From Anaeromyces robustus (lineage: Eukaryota > Neocallimastigomycota > Neocallimastigomycetes > Neocallimastigales > Neocallimastigaceae), in assembly GCA_002104895.1 (NCBI GenBank), contig MCFG01000721.1:1-13070 (forward strand): a stretch of 13,070 nt of DNA, in the 5' to 3' direction. Under the pieces are notes generated by a model that saw only the letters and a program-made list of their open reading frames with translations, did no database searches and was not told the origin of the DNA. Shown here one piece after another: positions 1-7,080 of the stretch. Position numbers and translations under genes: made by a program. Position 1 is the stretch's first letter. Each line of letters begins with the position of its first letter.

Positions 1-7
1 TGTATAG
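1..7 (+). other. End of an intron with 3' splice acceptor TAG
   Basis: The window opens with TGTATAG. Its last three bases are an in-frame TAG for the ABC transporter reading frame, yet the codons directly after it (from position 8) encode a conserved membrane segment and coupling region of that transporter. The simplest reading is that these bases are the end of a spliceosomal intron (YAG acceptor) and that the exon begins at 8. The donor site and branch point lie outside the window. The alternative is a nonsense mutation in a degraded gene, which I think unlikely because the rest of the frame is intact for 1174 codons. Confidence 0.6.
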
Positions 8-3000
8 GTTGTATGTTATGTCAGTTATCTTTTTGGGGAGCTTTTAGGTTTATCTCACATTGCAGCTTTTGAAACTCTTTATAATATTAGAGTACGTATT
101 TCAGAACATATTGGTTTTCTTCCATTAGGTTATTTAAGTAAAACTACTACTGGTTCTATTAGTAAAACTTTAGAACAAAATGTTGAAAATATTGAATTAT
201 TTATTGCCCATACTATTCCAGACATTGTTAGAGTTGCAGCTACAGTTGTATTTGCTGTTGGAGTTTTTATGCATTATAATGTTATCTTAACCATTATTTG
301 CCTTGTTACATTTATTATAGCTGTAGTTTTCCAATTTTCTAGTATGTATGATGAAGAATCTATGGGTAGATATAAAAAATATTATGATACTATGGAAAAA
401 ATCAGTGGTACTGTAGTTCAATATGTATATGGTATTCCTGTTGTAAAAATTTTTGGTAAAACTGCCTTTTCTTTCCATAAATTAGTTGAAGATATAGAAG
501 CTGGTCGTAATATTTCTATGGAAATATGTAATATATGTCGTAATGGTTTTTGTCTTTTCCTTGCCTTAATTGAATGTTTTGCTGTTTTTGTTATTCCTGT
601 AGGTTTATTCTTATTATCTAGAAATGAAAAAGATATTGCTCTTGCTTTAGATTATGTCTTTTTCATTATTATGAGTCCTGGTCTTGCTACACCACTTTAT
701 AGTTTATTAATGTTGGTATCTAATTTACAAACAATTAATGAAGGTAATAAAAGAATTGATAATATTTTAAATGAAGATATTGTTAAAGAACCAGAACATC
801 CAAAAATTCCAACAAAATATAATGTTTCTTTCAAAAATGTTACTTTCAATTATGAAAAATCTGAAAATTCTAAAACCACTGATAATGTTTTAAATGATGT
901 TTGCTTTGAAGCTGAAAATGGTAAAATTACTGCTTTAGTAGGTCCTTCTGGTTCAGGAAAATCTACTATTGGTAATTTAATTCCAAGATTCTGGGATGTT
1001 GAAAAGGGAGAAATTTGTATTGGTGGAATTAATGTTAAAGATATTAAATATGAAGATCTTATGGATGTTGTATCTTTCGTTTTCCAAGATACTTTCTTAT
1101 TCAATGATACTGTTTATGAAAATATTGCTGTTGGTAAACCAAATGCTACTAAAGAAGAAGTTATTGCTGCTTCTAAAGCTGCTCAATGTCATGAATTTAT
1201 TGAAAAATTACCAGATCAATATCAAACTATTATTGGTAGTGTTGAAGATAAAGAAGGTGTTCTTTTATCCGGTGGTGAAAAACAACGTATTTGTATTGCC
1301 AGAGCTATTTTAAAGAATTCACCAATTTTAGTATTAGATGAAGCTACAGCTTATGCTGATCCAGAAAATGAATATAATATTCAATTAGCCTTAAAGGAAC
1401 TTATTAAAGATAAAACTGTTATTGTCATTGCTCATAATTTAAATACTATTAAATCTGCTGATAATATTATTGTTGTTAATAAGGGAAAGATTGAAGAACA
1501 AGGTAAACATGAACAATTATTAGCCAATCATGGTACTTACAGTGATATGTGGGATGCCTATATTAATTCTTCGAAATGGTATATTTCTAATAAAAATTCA
1601 TCATCTTCTAATAATACTCCAGTCGATGATTTCAATATTGGATATAATGAGGATAATCAAGATTCAGAAAAGAAAAGCGAAGAATCACAAAAGCAAACAC
1701 TAAAAATTGAACGCCGTGAAAGTAAAATTTCTAAGAAGGATGGAATGTTATCTGATAACTTAAATATTTTATATAATGTTACTTATGGTCACCCAGAAAG
1801 ATTGTATAAGGCTATCACTTACATGATAATTTCAGATATTGTTAATGTTATTCCATTCTTCTTAACTATTGAAGTTATTCAAACTGTATTTGATGCTTTT
1901 GATGGATCAGGTACTCCATTAAATAAAAATAAAATTTGGATTATAAGTGGTATTTTATTTGCCTTTATTTATATTATGTACCTTTTCGAAAAGCCTGCTT
2001 ATAATCATAGTTATGGTGATGCTTATTTAGTTGGAGCTTCTGGTAGAATGGAATTAGCTGAACATATTCGTCGTCTTCCATTAGGTACAATTTATGATAA
2101 GGATCCAGGTGAAATGGCAAATATATTAATGAATGATTTTAATACTATTGAAACTGCTTCATCTCATATGATACCTCAGATTTTTAGTAGTCTTGCAATA
2201 CCAATTATTTCTTTCTTCTTTTTAATTTTCATTGATTGGCGTTTAGCATTAGCTGCTTTTGCTCCATTCCTATTAGGTTCTCTTATTCTTTTATTTGCTA
2301 CTTCACTTCAAGATAAACTTTCTACTAATCAAATGAAGGCTAAAATTAATGCTAGTGTTCGTTTCCAAGAATATTTGAATGGTATTCGTTGTATTAAAGC
2401 TTATAATTTAATTGGTCCTAGATTTGAACGTTTAGAAAAAGCTTTCCGTAACCTTAAAAAGGAATCTATTAATCTTGAAGTTGGTATTGGTCCATTAGTT
2501 AGTTTAACTGGTACAATTACTCATTCAGGTTTAGCTATTATGATTATTACTGGTGCTTATCTTTTAAAGTATAATAAAATTAATGTTTCAACTTTTGTTA
2601 CCTTTTTAATTATTGGTTCTCGTATTTATGATCCATTAATTCGTGCTTTAAATAGTATTGCAGAAATTCGTTATTCTGCTGTTGCTGGTAAAAGAGTATC
2701 TAAATTCCTTGATATTCCATTAATGGAAGGTACTACTAATGTTAATTATACTCCAAACAAAGATATTATTTTCAAAAATGTCAGTTTTAAATATATTGAT
2801 GACCAAAAAACTTCTACCTCAAGATCCTCTGATGAATATACTCTTAAAAATATTAATATTGAAATGAAACAAGGTTCTATGACCGCTTTAGTTGGACCTT
2901 CTGGTTCTGGTAAAACTACTATACTTAAATTAATATCAAAGTTTTATGATTGTAATGAAGGTACTATTACTTTTGCTGGTGAAGATATTTCTAAGATTGA

Positions 3001-3532
3001 TCCTGAATTCTATATGAATAATATTTCTATTGTATTCCAAGATGTTTATCTCTTTAAGGATACCATTGCTAATAATATTGGTTTTGGTAAAGAAAACCCA
3101 ACTAAAGAAGAAATTATAGAAGCAGCTAAAAAAGCTTGTGCTCATGACTTTATTATGAAACTTCCAAAAGGTTATGATACAATGGTAGGTGAAGGTGGTT
3201 GTACTTTATCTGGTGGTGAAAAACAAAGAATATCTATTGCTAGAGCTGTACTTAAGAATTCACCAGTAGTTCTTTTAGATGAAGCTACTTCTTCACTTGA
3301 TCCAGAAAACGAAGTAGAAGTTCAAAAAGCTATTTCTGATTTAATTATTGGTCGTACAGTTATTGTTATTTCTCATCACTTAAAGACAATAAAAGAAGCT
3401 GATAATATTGTTGTATTAGAAAATGGTTCTATTGTTGAACAAGGTAAACATGATCAATTAATAAACAATAATAATCTTTACAGACGTTTATGGGATGTTC
3501 AAGAAAAATATAAAGGATGGACCATGAATTAA
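8..3532 (+). CDS. Fused heterodimer-type ABC exporter, TMD-NBD-TMD-NBD, 5' partial
   Basis: ATP-driven membrane transporter with substrate unknown. Numbering the first visible codon (8) as 1, 1174 residues are visible. Half 1 lacks its first helix: hydrophobic stretches lie near 1-20, 64-110, 179-205 and 213-240. NBD1 has Walker A GPSGSGKST (312-320), signature LSGGEKQR (420), Walker B ILVLDE (441) and switch His in IAHNL. A polar Ser/Asn/Glu/Lys linker spans about 518-565. Half 2 has six hydrophobic helices between about 590 and 860. NBD2 has GPSGSGKTT (963), LSGGEKQR (1067), VVLLDE (1087) and SHHLKT. The coupling-region words (half 1 TTTGSISKTLEQNVE and ELFIAHTIPD; half 2 DPGEMANILMNDFNTIE) match my memory of adjacent half-transporter genes in Firmicutes (IrtAB/YbtPQ-like), so I infer bacterial origin and gene fusion. 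The first ATG (269) is not the true start, because the 87 codons before it are conserved family sequence. A fungal ABCB full transporter is the alternative. Transporter class is near certain; origin is inferred. Confidence 0.93.
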   Translation, partial: VVCYVSYLFGELLGLSHIAAFETLYNIRVRISEHIGFLPLGYLSKTTTGSISKTLEQNVENIELFIAHTIPDIVRVAATVVFAVGVFMHYNVILTIICLVTFIIAVVFQFSSMYDEESMGRYKKYYDTMEKISGTVVQYVYGIPVVKIFGKTAFSFHKLVEDIEAGRNISMEICNICRNGFCLFLALIECFAVFVIPVGLFLLSRNEKDIALALDYVFFIIMSPGLATPLYSLLMLVSNLQTINEGNKRIDNILNEDIVKEPEHPKIPTKYNVSFKNVTFNYEKSENSKTTDNVLNDVCFEAENGKITALVGPSGSGKSTIGNLIPRFWDVEKGEICIGGINVKDIKYEDLMDVVSFVFQDTFLFNDTVYENIAVGKPNATKEEVIAASKAAQCHEFIEKLPDQYQTIIGSVEDKEGVLLSGGEKQRICIARAILKNSPILVLDEATAYADPENEYNIQLALKELIKDKTVIVIAHNLNTIKSADNIIVVNKGKIEEQGKHEQLLANHGTYSDMWDAYINSSKWYISNKNSSSSNNTPVDDFNIGYNEDNQDSEKKSEESQKQTLKIERRESKISKKDGMLSDNLNILYNVTYGHPERLYKAITYMIISDIVNVIPFFLTIEVIQTVFDAFDGSGTPLNKNKIWIISGILFAFIYIMYLFEKPAYNHSYGDAYLVGASGRMELAEHIRRLPLGTIYDKDPGEMANILMNDFNTIETASSHMIPQIFSSLAIPIISFFFLIFIDWRLALAAFAPFLLGSLILLFATSLQDKLSTNQMKAKINASVRFQEYLNGIRCIKAYNLIGPRFERLEKAFRNLKKESINLEVGIGPLVSLTGTITHSGLAIMIITGAYLLKYNKINVSTFVTFLIIGSRIYDPLIRALNSIAEIRYSAVAGKRVSKFLDIPLMEGTTNVNYTPNKDIIFKNVSFKYIDDQKTSTSRSSDEYTLKNINIEMKQGSMTALVGPSGSGKTTILKLISKFYDCNEGTITFAGEDISKIDPEFYMNNISIVFQDVYLFKDTIANNIGFGKENPTKEEIIEAAKKACAHDFIMKLPKGYDTMVGEGGCTLSGGEKQRISIARAVLKNSPVVLLDEATSSLDPENEVEVQKAISDLIIGRTVIVISHHLKTIKEADNIVVLENGSIVEQGKHDQLINNNNLYRRLWDVQEKYKGWTMN

Positions 3533-3698
3533 AAATATATATAAATTAAATATTTTAAATAAAAAAAATAAAAATGAAAAAAAAATGAAAAAAAAAAAAA
3601 AAAAAAGGAAAAAAAATTAAATAGAAAATAAAAAATAAAAAAAAATTATTTATTTTCTTTTTTTATTTTTATAAAAAATTATATTATATAATAACTCC
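3533..3698 (+). other. A-rich 3' flank of the ABC gene
   Basis: Directly after the TAA stop comes a strongly A-rich strand (up to about 3650) with AATAAA-like words, followed by a T-rich stretch (about 3646-3675). The two could pair as an A/T hairpin at the end of the transcript. In such AT-rich DNA, polyadenylation words have little specificity, so no exact cleavage site is called. Confidence 0.3.
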
Positions 3699-3986
3699 TT
3701 ATTTTTAACTACTAAAAAAAAATTATACATAAATAAATATGTATATATTTAAATTATATACATTTAAATGTATATAACTTATAATATTAAATATTATATT
3801 ATATATTTTAACTATCATTAACCTTTTTAACAAAAAAAAAAAAAAAAAAGTTATTTTTAACTATTAAAAAAAATTATACATAAATAAATATGTATATATT
3901 TAAATTATATACATTTAAATGTATATAACTTATATATTATATATTATATATTTTATCTATCATTAACCTTTTTAACAAAAAAAAAA
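3699..3986. repeat. 152-bp tandem duplication with 22-bp palindromes
   Basis: The block starting TTATTTTTAACTA at 3699 recurs at 3851, and both copies end in CATTAACCTTTTTAAC plus an A-run. The copies differ only by a few bases and by length changes in A and TA runs. Each carries the perfect 22-bp palindrome TATATA-CATTTAAATG-TATATA (3755-3776 and 3906-3927), preceded by a near-inverted ATGTATATATTTAAAT word. It has no coding potential. It could be a local duplication or a small non-autonomous element; no target-site duplication is evident. Confidence 0.75.
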
Positions 3987-4166
3987 TGATAATTATTTAT
4001 AATTTATAAATTAAACATATATATATATAAATTAGTTTATAACTAACAAATTTATAAATATAAAAAAAATATAATATTTGTAATTATTAGCAAGTTTAAA
4101 TTTCCTTATATAATTAAGACTATTTAAACTAATTATAAATAATATTTTTGATATTATATATCATAA
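3987..4166. other. A/T-only spacer
   Basis: Nearly pure A/T with short TA runs. I see no gene, RNA fold or long repeat in it. Confidence 0.4.
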
Positions 4167-4246
4167 CTATTAAAAATTACTGAATATACATAATTAAAAT
4201 ATAAATCTATTAAAAATTACTATATATACATAATTAAAAAAAAAAA
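4167..4246. repeat. 40-bp tandem duplication
   Basis: CTATTAAAAATTACT followed by a variable pair and ATATACATAATTAAAA occurs at 4167 and again at 4207, exactly 40 bp apart. It is a short local duplication in A/T spacer. Confidence 0.6.
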
Positions 4247-4344
4247 TAAAAATAAAAATAACATAAAACATAAAAAAACAAAGAAGTGTATTTTATATAT
4301 ATATATTAAAATTATTAATATTATTAATTTTATATTTGTATATT

Positions 4345-4345
<1 letters not shown>

Positions 4346-4399
<54 letters not shown>

Positions 4400-4401
4400 T
4401 T
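4346..4401. repeat. (ATTT)n microsatellite
   Basis: About 14 uninterrupted tetranucleotide units. Just to the right, AATTATGT (4406-4413) and ACATAATT (4422-4429) form an 8-bp inverted repeat around an 8-nt loop. Confidence 0.85.
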
Positions 4402-4505
4402 AATTAATTATGTATGAATGCACATAATTGTAGGGTATTATTAAAAAAATTTTTTTTCTTTTTAATTATTCTGAAATAATATTTATTTATTTAATATAAT
4501 AAATA

Positions 4506-4626
4506 TATAATGTAATATAATATAATATAATATAGTATAATATAATATAATATAATAAATATTATGTAATATAATATAATAAAATATAAAATAATAAAGA
4601 TAATGTAATGTAATATAATATAATGC
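4506..4626. repeat. (ATAAT)n imperfect microsatellite
   Basis: A pentanucleotide array built of TATAA/ATAAT units, with scattered G substitutions (TGTAA, AGTAT). It ends about 80 bp before the TATA box of the ncRNA gene. Confidence 0.75.
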
Positions 4627-4703
4627 AATATTAGAAATCTTAATAAATTAATATATTTTTATATAATTATTTTTTATATTTTTGATTGAAAAAAAACTCA
4701 CTT

Positions 4704-4711
4704 TATAAATA
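4704..4711 (+). promoter_or_regulatory. TATA box of the SRP RNA gene (probable Pol III)
   Basis: TATAAATA lies about 27 bp upstream of the 5' end inferred from the RNA fold (near 4731). This matches the upstream TATA spacing of fungal Pol III genes such as U6. A second TATAAAA at 4726-4732 is too close to serve the same end. I found no convincing internal A or B box. TATA words are common in this AT-rich DNA, so the support is the spacing. Confidence 0.5.
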
Positions 4712-4730
4712 AAGAATAAATACCGTATAA

Positions 4731-5023
4731 AACAGTTGGATTAAGTTATGTTAATCTGTAAGATAAACTTTTGATCAACTAAATATAGAACGGTATGAGT
4801 TATACGATTGTGATTAAGGTTTTTACTTATGTAGATAGTCAGTGCTGAGAGTTAACATTCGTTAAAGATGTTTTAAGTCCTTTGACAAGGTTATTAACGA
4901 AGTGGATAATGTGTGAGATTGGCAACAGAGCAACGAAAACCACTCGCTTAGTACGGTGATTGAGATAGATGGCTTTAGTAAGTGACTAAATCTGTTTATA
5001 ATAATAGTTATCGGACGAATTTC
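4731..5023 (+). ncRNA. Signal recognition particle RNA (7SL-like)
   Basis: RNA core of SRP, which targets signal-bearing ribosomes to the ER. Visible fold: an Alu-like 5' domain with AGUUG (4734) pairing CAACU (4776) around hairpin GAUUAA/UUAAUC (4739/4751), then UGUAA (4757), the SRP9/14-type U-turn word. Helix 5 has GGUUU/AAAUC (4818/4988), UUACUUA/UAAGUGA (4823/4979), UAGUCA/UGAUUG (4836/4957) and GUGCUGAG/CUUAGUAC (4842/4947). Helix 6 is UUCGUUAA/UUAACGAA (4858/4894) with apex CCUU-UGAC-AAGG. Helix 8 is GUGG/CCAC (4902/4940), asymmetric loop AUAA/AAAA, UGU/ACG, symmetric loop GUGAGA/AGCA, UUG/CAG and tetraloop GCAA (4922). The 3' strand of helix 8 reads like the conserved human S-domain (GAGCAG...AAAAC). 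Length about 293 nt, near the usual 300. The 5' end is approximate. Alternatives weighed: RNase P/MRP RNA and U3 snoRNA, whose other boxes are missing. Confidence 0.77.
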
Positions 5024-5034
5024 TTTTTTTTTTT
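5024..5034 (+). terminator. T11 Pol III terminator
   Basis: Eleven T follow the inferred 3' strand of helix 5 (AAUUUC ending at 5023). A run of T on the coding strand is the standard RNA polymerase III stop and fixes the transcription strand as +. T-runs are frequent here, so the support is its position at the end of the folded RNA. Confidence 0.55.
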
Positions 5035-5074
5035 GATGAATCTTTTTTATTTATTATTTTCATTTTGTCTTCTT

Positions 5075-5144
5075 GTTTTTCCTTTTTTATATTATGTTTT
5101 TTTTTTTTTGTTTTCCTTTTTTATATTTTGTTTTTTTTTTTTTT
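5075..5144. repeat. 35-bp tandem duplication in T-rich DNA
   Basis: GTTTTTCCTTTTTTATATT plus a T-run at 5075 recurs at 5110 as GTTTTCCTTTTTTATATT plus a T-run. Short ORFs across it read as Phe-rich low complexity and are not coding. Confidence 0.55.
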
Positions 5145-5636
5145 GTTTATTTAAATATTTGTCATTTACTATTTTGTATTATCATAAATATATAAATTAA
5201 ATAATAAATATATTTAATAAAAATTAATGGAAAAAAGAGTTTATTAAACAAATAAAATATAAAATAAAATTGATAATAAAATATAAACAAAATTAATATT
5301 AAGTACTTATATATATATAAAACAATAAATAAATATATAATACAGAATAATATATAAATGAAATGAAAAAAAATTGATAGTAATAAATATATAGTACATA
5401 TATCAATTAATACATACATATATTATATTATTAATATTTATTATAATAAATATTTATGTAATTTAACAACCATAAAAGTAATTATATTAACAACTGTCGT
5501 CGCTTTTAATATCAATATTATTATGTAGTTAAAATAATATATAATAATAATATTTAAAATATAAAAATAATATAAAACTTTAACAATAACTATTCATATA
5601 AAAATTGAATACCATATATATTAATCCTTAACATTT
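5145..5636. other. A/T spacer, no gene seen
   Basis: Almost pure A/T. It holds a perfect 22-bp palindrome at 5433-5454 (AATATTTATTA and its complement) and one small G/C-containing word, ACTGTCGTCGC, near 5494-5504. I see no gene or convincing RNA fold. Confidence 0.4.
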
Positions 5637-6040
5637 TTATTTTTTTTATTATTCTGATTTTATTTTTACTTTATTTATTTTTTATTTTTATTTTTATTTT
5701 ATTTTTGTTTCTGTTTTGGTTTATTTTTATTTCTTTTTATTTCTTTTATTCCTTTTATTTTAATTATTTTATTTTTATTTATTTTATTTTATTTATTTTA
5801 TTTTTATTTTTATTTTTATTTTTATTTAGTTTTTTATTTCTTTGATTTTATTTTATTTTTTATTTTGTTTTTGTTTGTTTTATTTTATTTTATTTTTTGT
5901 TTGTTTTATTTTTATTTTATTTTATTTTTTATTTATTTTTATTTTATTTTATTTTTTGTTTATTTTTATTTTATTTTATTTTTTGTTTATTTTTATTTTA
6001 TTTTATTTTTATTTTATTTTATTTTGTTGTTTTTATTTTA
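5637..6040. repeat. TTTTA-rich tract with 27-bp minisatellite
   Basis: A strongly strand-biased tract (T-rich on +, A-rich on the strand of the neighbouring gene). Its right part is a 27-bp unit (T6, G or A, T3 A T5 A T4 A T4 A) repeated at 5925, 5952 and 5979; the last two copies are identical. It lies in the 3' flank of the secreted-protein gene copy A. Open frames through it encode only Phe/Leu/Tyr/Ile runs. Confidence 0.8.
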
Positions 6041-6106
6041 GATCATAAATTATTTAATAATATTAATTTATTTAGCATATTCTTAATTTTATTTTTTTTG
6101 AACTTC

Positions 6107-6138
6107 AAAATATAATATTTTATAAAATATTATATTTT
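6107..6138. repeat. Perfect 32-bp palindrome in the 3' flank, copy A
   Basis: AAAATATAATATTTTA followed by its exact reverse complement, beginning about 78 bp past the stop codon of the minus-strand gene. In the transcript it could form a long A/U hairpin near the 3' end. The same palindrome is intact in copy B. Confidence 0.7.
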
Positions 6139-6215
6139 ATTAAATTGATTAATAAATTGTTTAAAAAATCATTATTATTAGTTTATTTCTTCTATTGATT
6201 TAATTTATTATTCAT

Positions 6216-6923
6216 TTAATTAATAGTTTTAACATTGATGTTATCAGTTTTACCAATTAAATTGATTAAGAAGAGACATTGTTCTTTGTTGTAGTTTTGA
6301 GAAGTTTCAATACATAAATCAATGTTAGTGTTATCAGTGTAGACGTAGTATGGCTTTTCATCAACAGTTAAAATGATTTTGTTACTTAAATCTTCCTTAC
6401 CGCTATCTGGTAAAACACAAATGTATTGGAAAACGTTTTGATACTTTAATTGAATACCACCATTTTCTTTACATTCTTCAGCATCTAATCTTGGGTTTAA
6501 TTCAATCTTAGATTTATCTGGATAGTTTCTGAGACGAGCGTAAAGGTGATTTGGACCATTGTATCTAGTTAAATTAAGGACGTAACGACCACAAATTTCA
6601 TAATTGTATTTAACATGAGACTTGGAACATTCTTCAATGTTAGAATGGTCATCATCAATACAGAAAACCTTTTCATCAAAGTAGAAACAAGCAGAATTGT
6701 TTGGAGTAACAACATTAAATTTCTTGTTACTATTATAACCACGAAGACAAGCATAAACAAGATTATCATCCATCATCTTGAAAATAGCCTTTCCTTCATT
6801 ATCAGATCTACATTCCTTCTTGATGGTAGCAATTTGATCTTCTAAAGATCTTCTGTGAGGAGCAGCATTAACGGAAGCAACTAAAGCTAAAATAGCAACA
6901 CTGAAAATAGTTTTGAAATTCAT
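6216..6923 (-). CDS. Secreted cysteine-rich two-module protein, paralog A
   Basis: 235 aa, function not recognised. Residues 1-20 are a typical signal peptide (hydrophobic core IFSVAILALVA, cut after VNA), followed by APHRRS, whose Arg-Arg at 24-25 could be a Kex2-type site. The mature chain has ten Cys (38, 59, 79, 88, 99, 111, 151, 169, 204, 216), no further membrane segment, and sequons at N75 and N117. Two modules are related: about 37-118 and 150-222 share the order EC-x-C-x-NI-x-C-x-C with Y-N-x-E-x-C near the end; module 1 has an extra Cys pair (79, 88). I infer an extracellular or cell-wall disulfide-rich protein. The start is the first ATG and gives an ideal signal peptide. The gene is single-exon. 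Paralog B, 3.9 kb away, differs at four residues. No match to dockerin or CBM motifs is visible. Confidence 0.88.
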   Translation of the reverse strand: MNFKTIFSVAILALVASVNAAPHRRSLEDQIATIKKECRSDNEGKAIFKMMDDNLVYACLRGYNSNKKFNVVTPNNSACFYFDEKVFCIDDDHSNIEECSKSHVKYNYEICGRYVLNLTRYNGPNHLYARLRNYPDKSKIELNPRLDAEECKENGGIQLKYQNVFQYICVLPDSGKEDLSNKIILTVDEKPYYVYTDNTNIDLCIETSQNYNKEQCLFLINLIGKTDNINVKTIN

Positions 6924-6962
6924 TTTTATAAATATGCTTTTTTTATTAAATTAAATTATTGT

Positions 6963-6970
6963 TTTTTATA
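6963..6970 (-). promoter_or_regulatory. Possible TATA box, gene copy A
   Basis: On the minus strand TATAAAAA lies 40-47 bp upstream of the ATG at 6923, a plausible core-promoter position, and it is retained in copy B at 10873-10880. It is weak evidence alone in such AT-rich DNA. Confidence 0.3.
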
Positions 6971-7070
6971 TTTTTAGTTTAAATAATAATAATATTTAAA
7001 TTATTTTTTAATATTATTAAAATAATTTATGTTTTTTATTTTATTGTTTTATTTTTTATTTTATTTTATT

Positions 7071-7080
7071 GTGAGGAACT
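7071..7080 (-). promoter_or_regulatory. Candidate upstream regulatory word AGTTCCTCAC, copy A
   Basis: A G/C-containing decamer in otherwise near-pure A/T sequence, about 150 bp upstream of the start codon and exactly kept in copy B (10981-10990). It could be a transcription factor site. Since the whole flank was duplicated, its conservation is not independent evidence. Confidence 0.3.

Noticed and set aside
996-1313. + strand frame inside the ABC gene
   Set aside because: Shadow of the transporter reading frame; Leu/Lys-rich with no conserved motif.
4927-4943. U3 snoRNA hinge-like sequence (AGAGCAACGAAAACCAC)
   Set aside because: It resembles the vertebrate U3 hinge, but boxes A, A', C', B, C and D are absent at the required places, and the same bases form SRP helix 8.
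4731-5023. RNase P/MRP RNA reading of the structured island
   Set aside because: AGATAGATGGCTTTAG resembles CR-IV and GGCAACAGAG resembles a bacterial RNase P core word, but no CR-I/CR-V pair forming helix P4 could be found, while the SRP fold explains most of the sequence.
4982-5200. 72-codon + strand frame over the RNA 3' end and T-rich DNA
   Set aside because: It overlaps the ncRNA end and reads as Phe/Leu low complexity from T-runs; no domain or signal is seen.
5842-6115. Phe/Leu/Tyr-rich frames in the TTTTA tract, copy A
   Set aside because: They arise from the 27-bp minisatellite, whose length is a multiple of three and so keeps frames open. Not membrane proteins.
6569-6845. Frames on both strands inside secreted-protein gene A (and equivalents in B)
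   Set aside because: Shadows of the 235-aa frame, which has the signal peptide and the Cys pattern.
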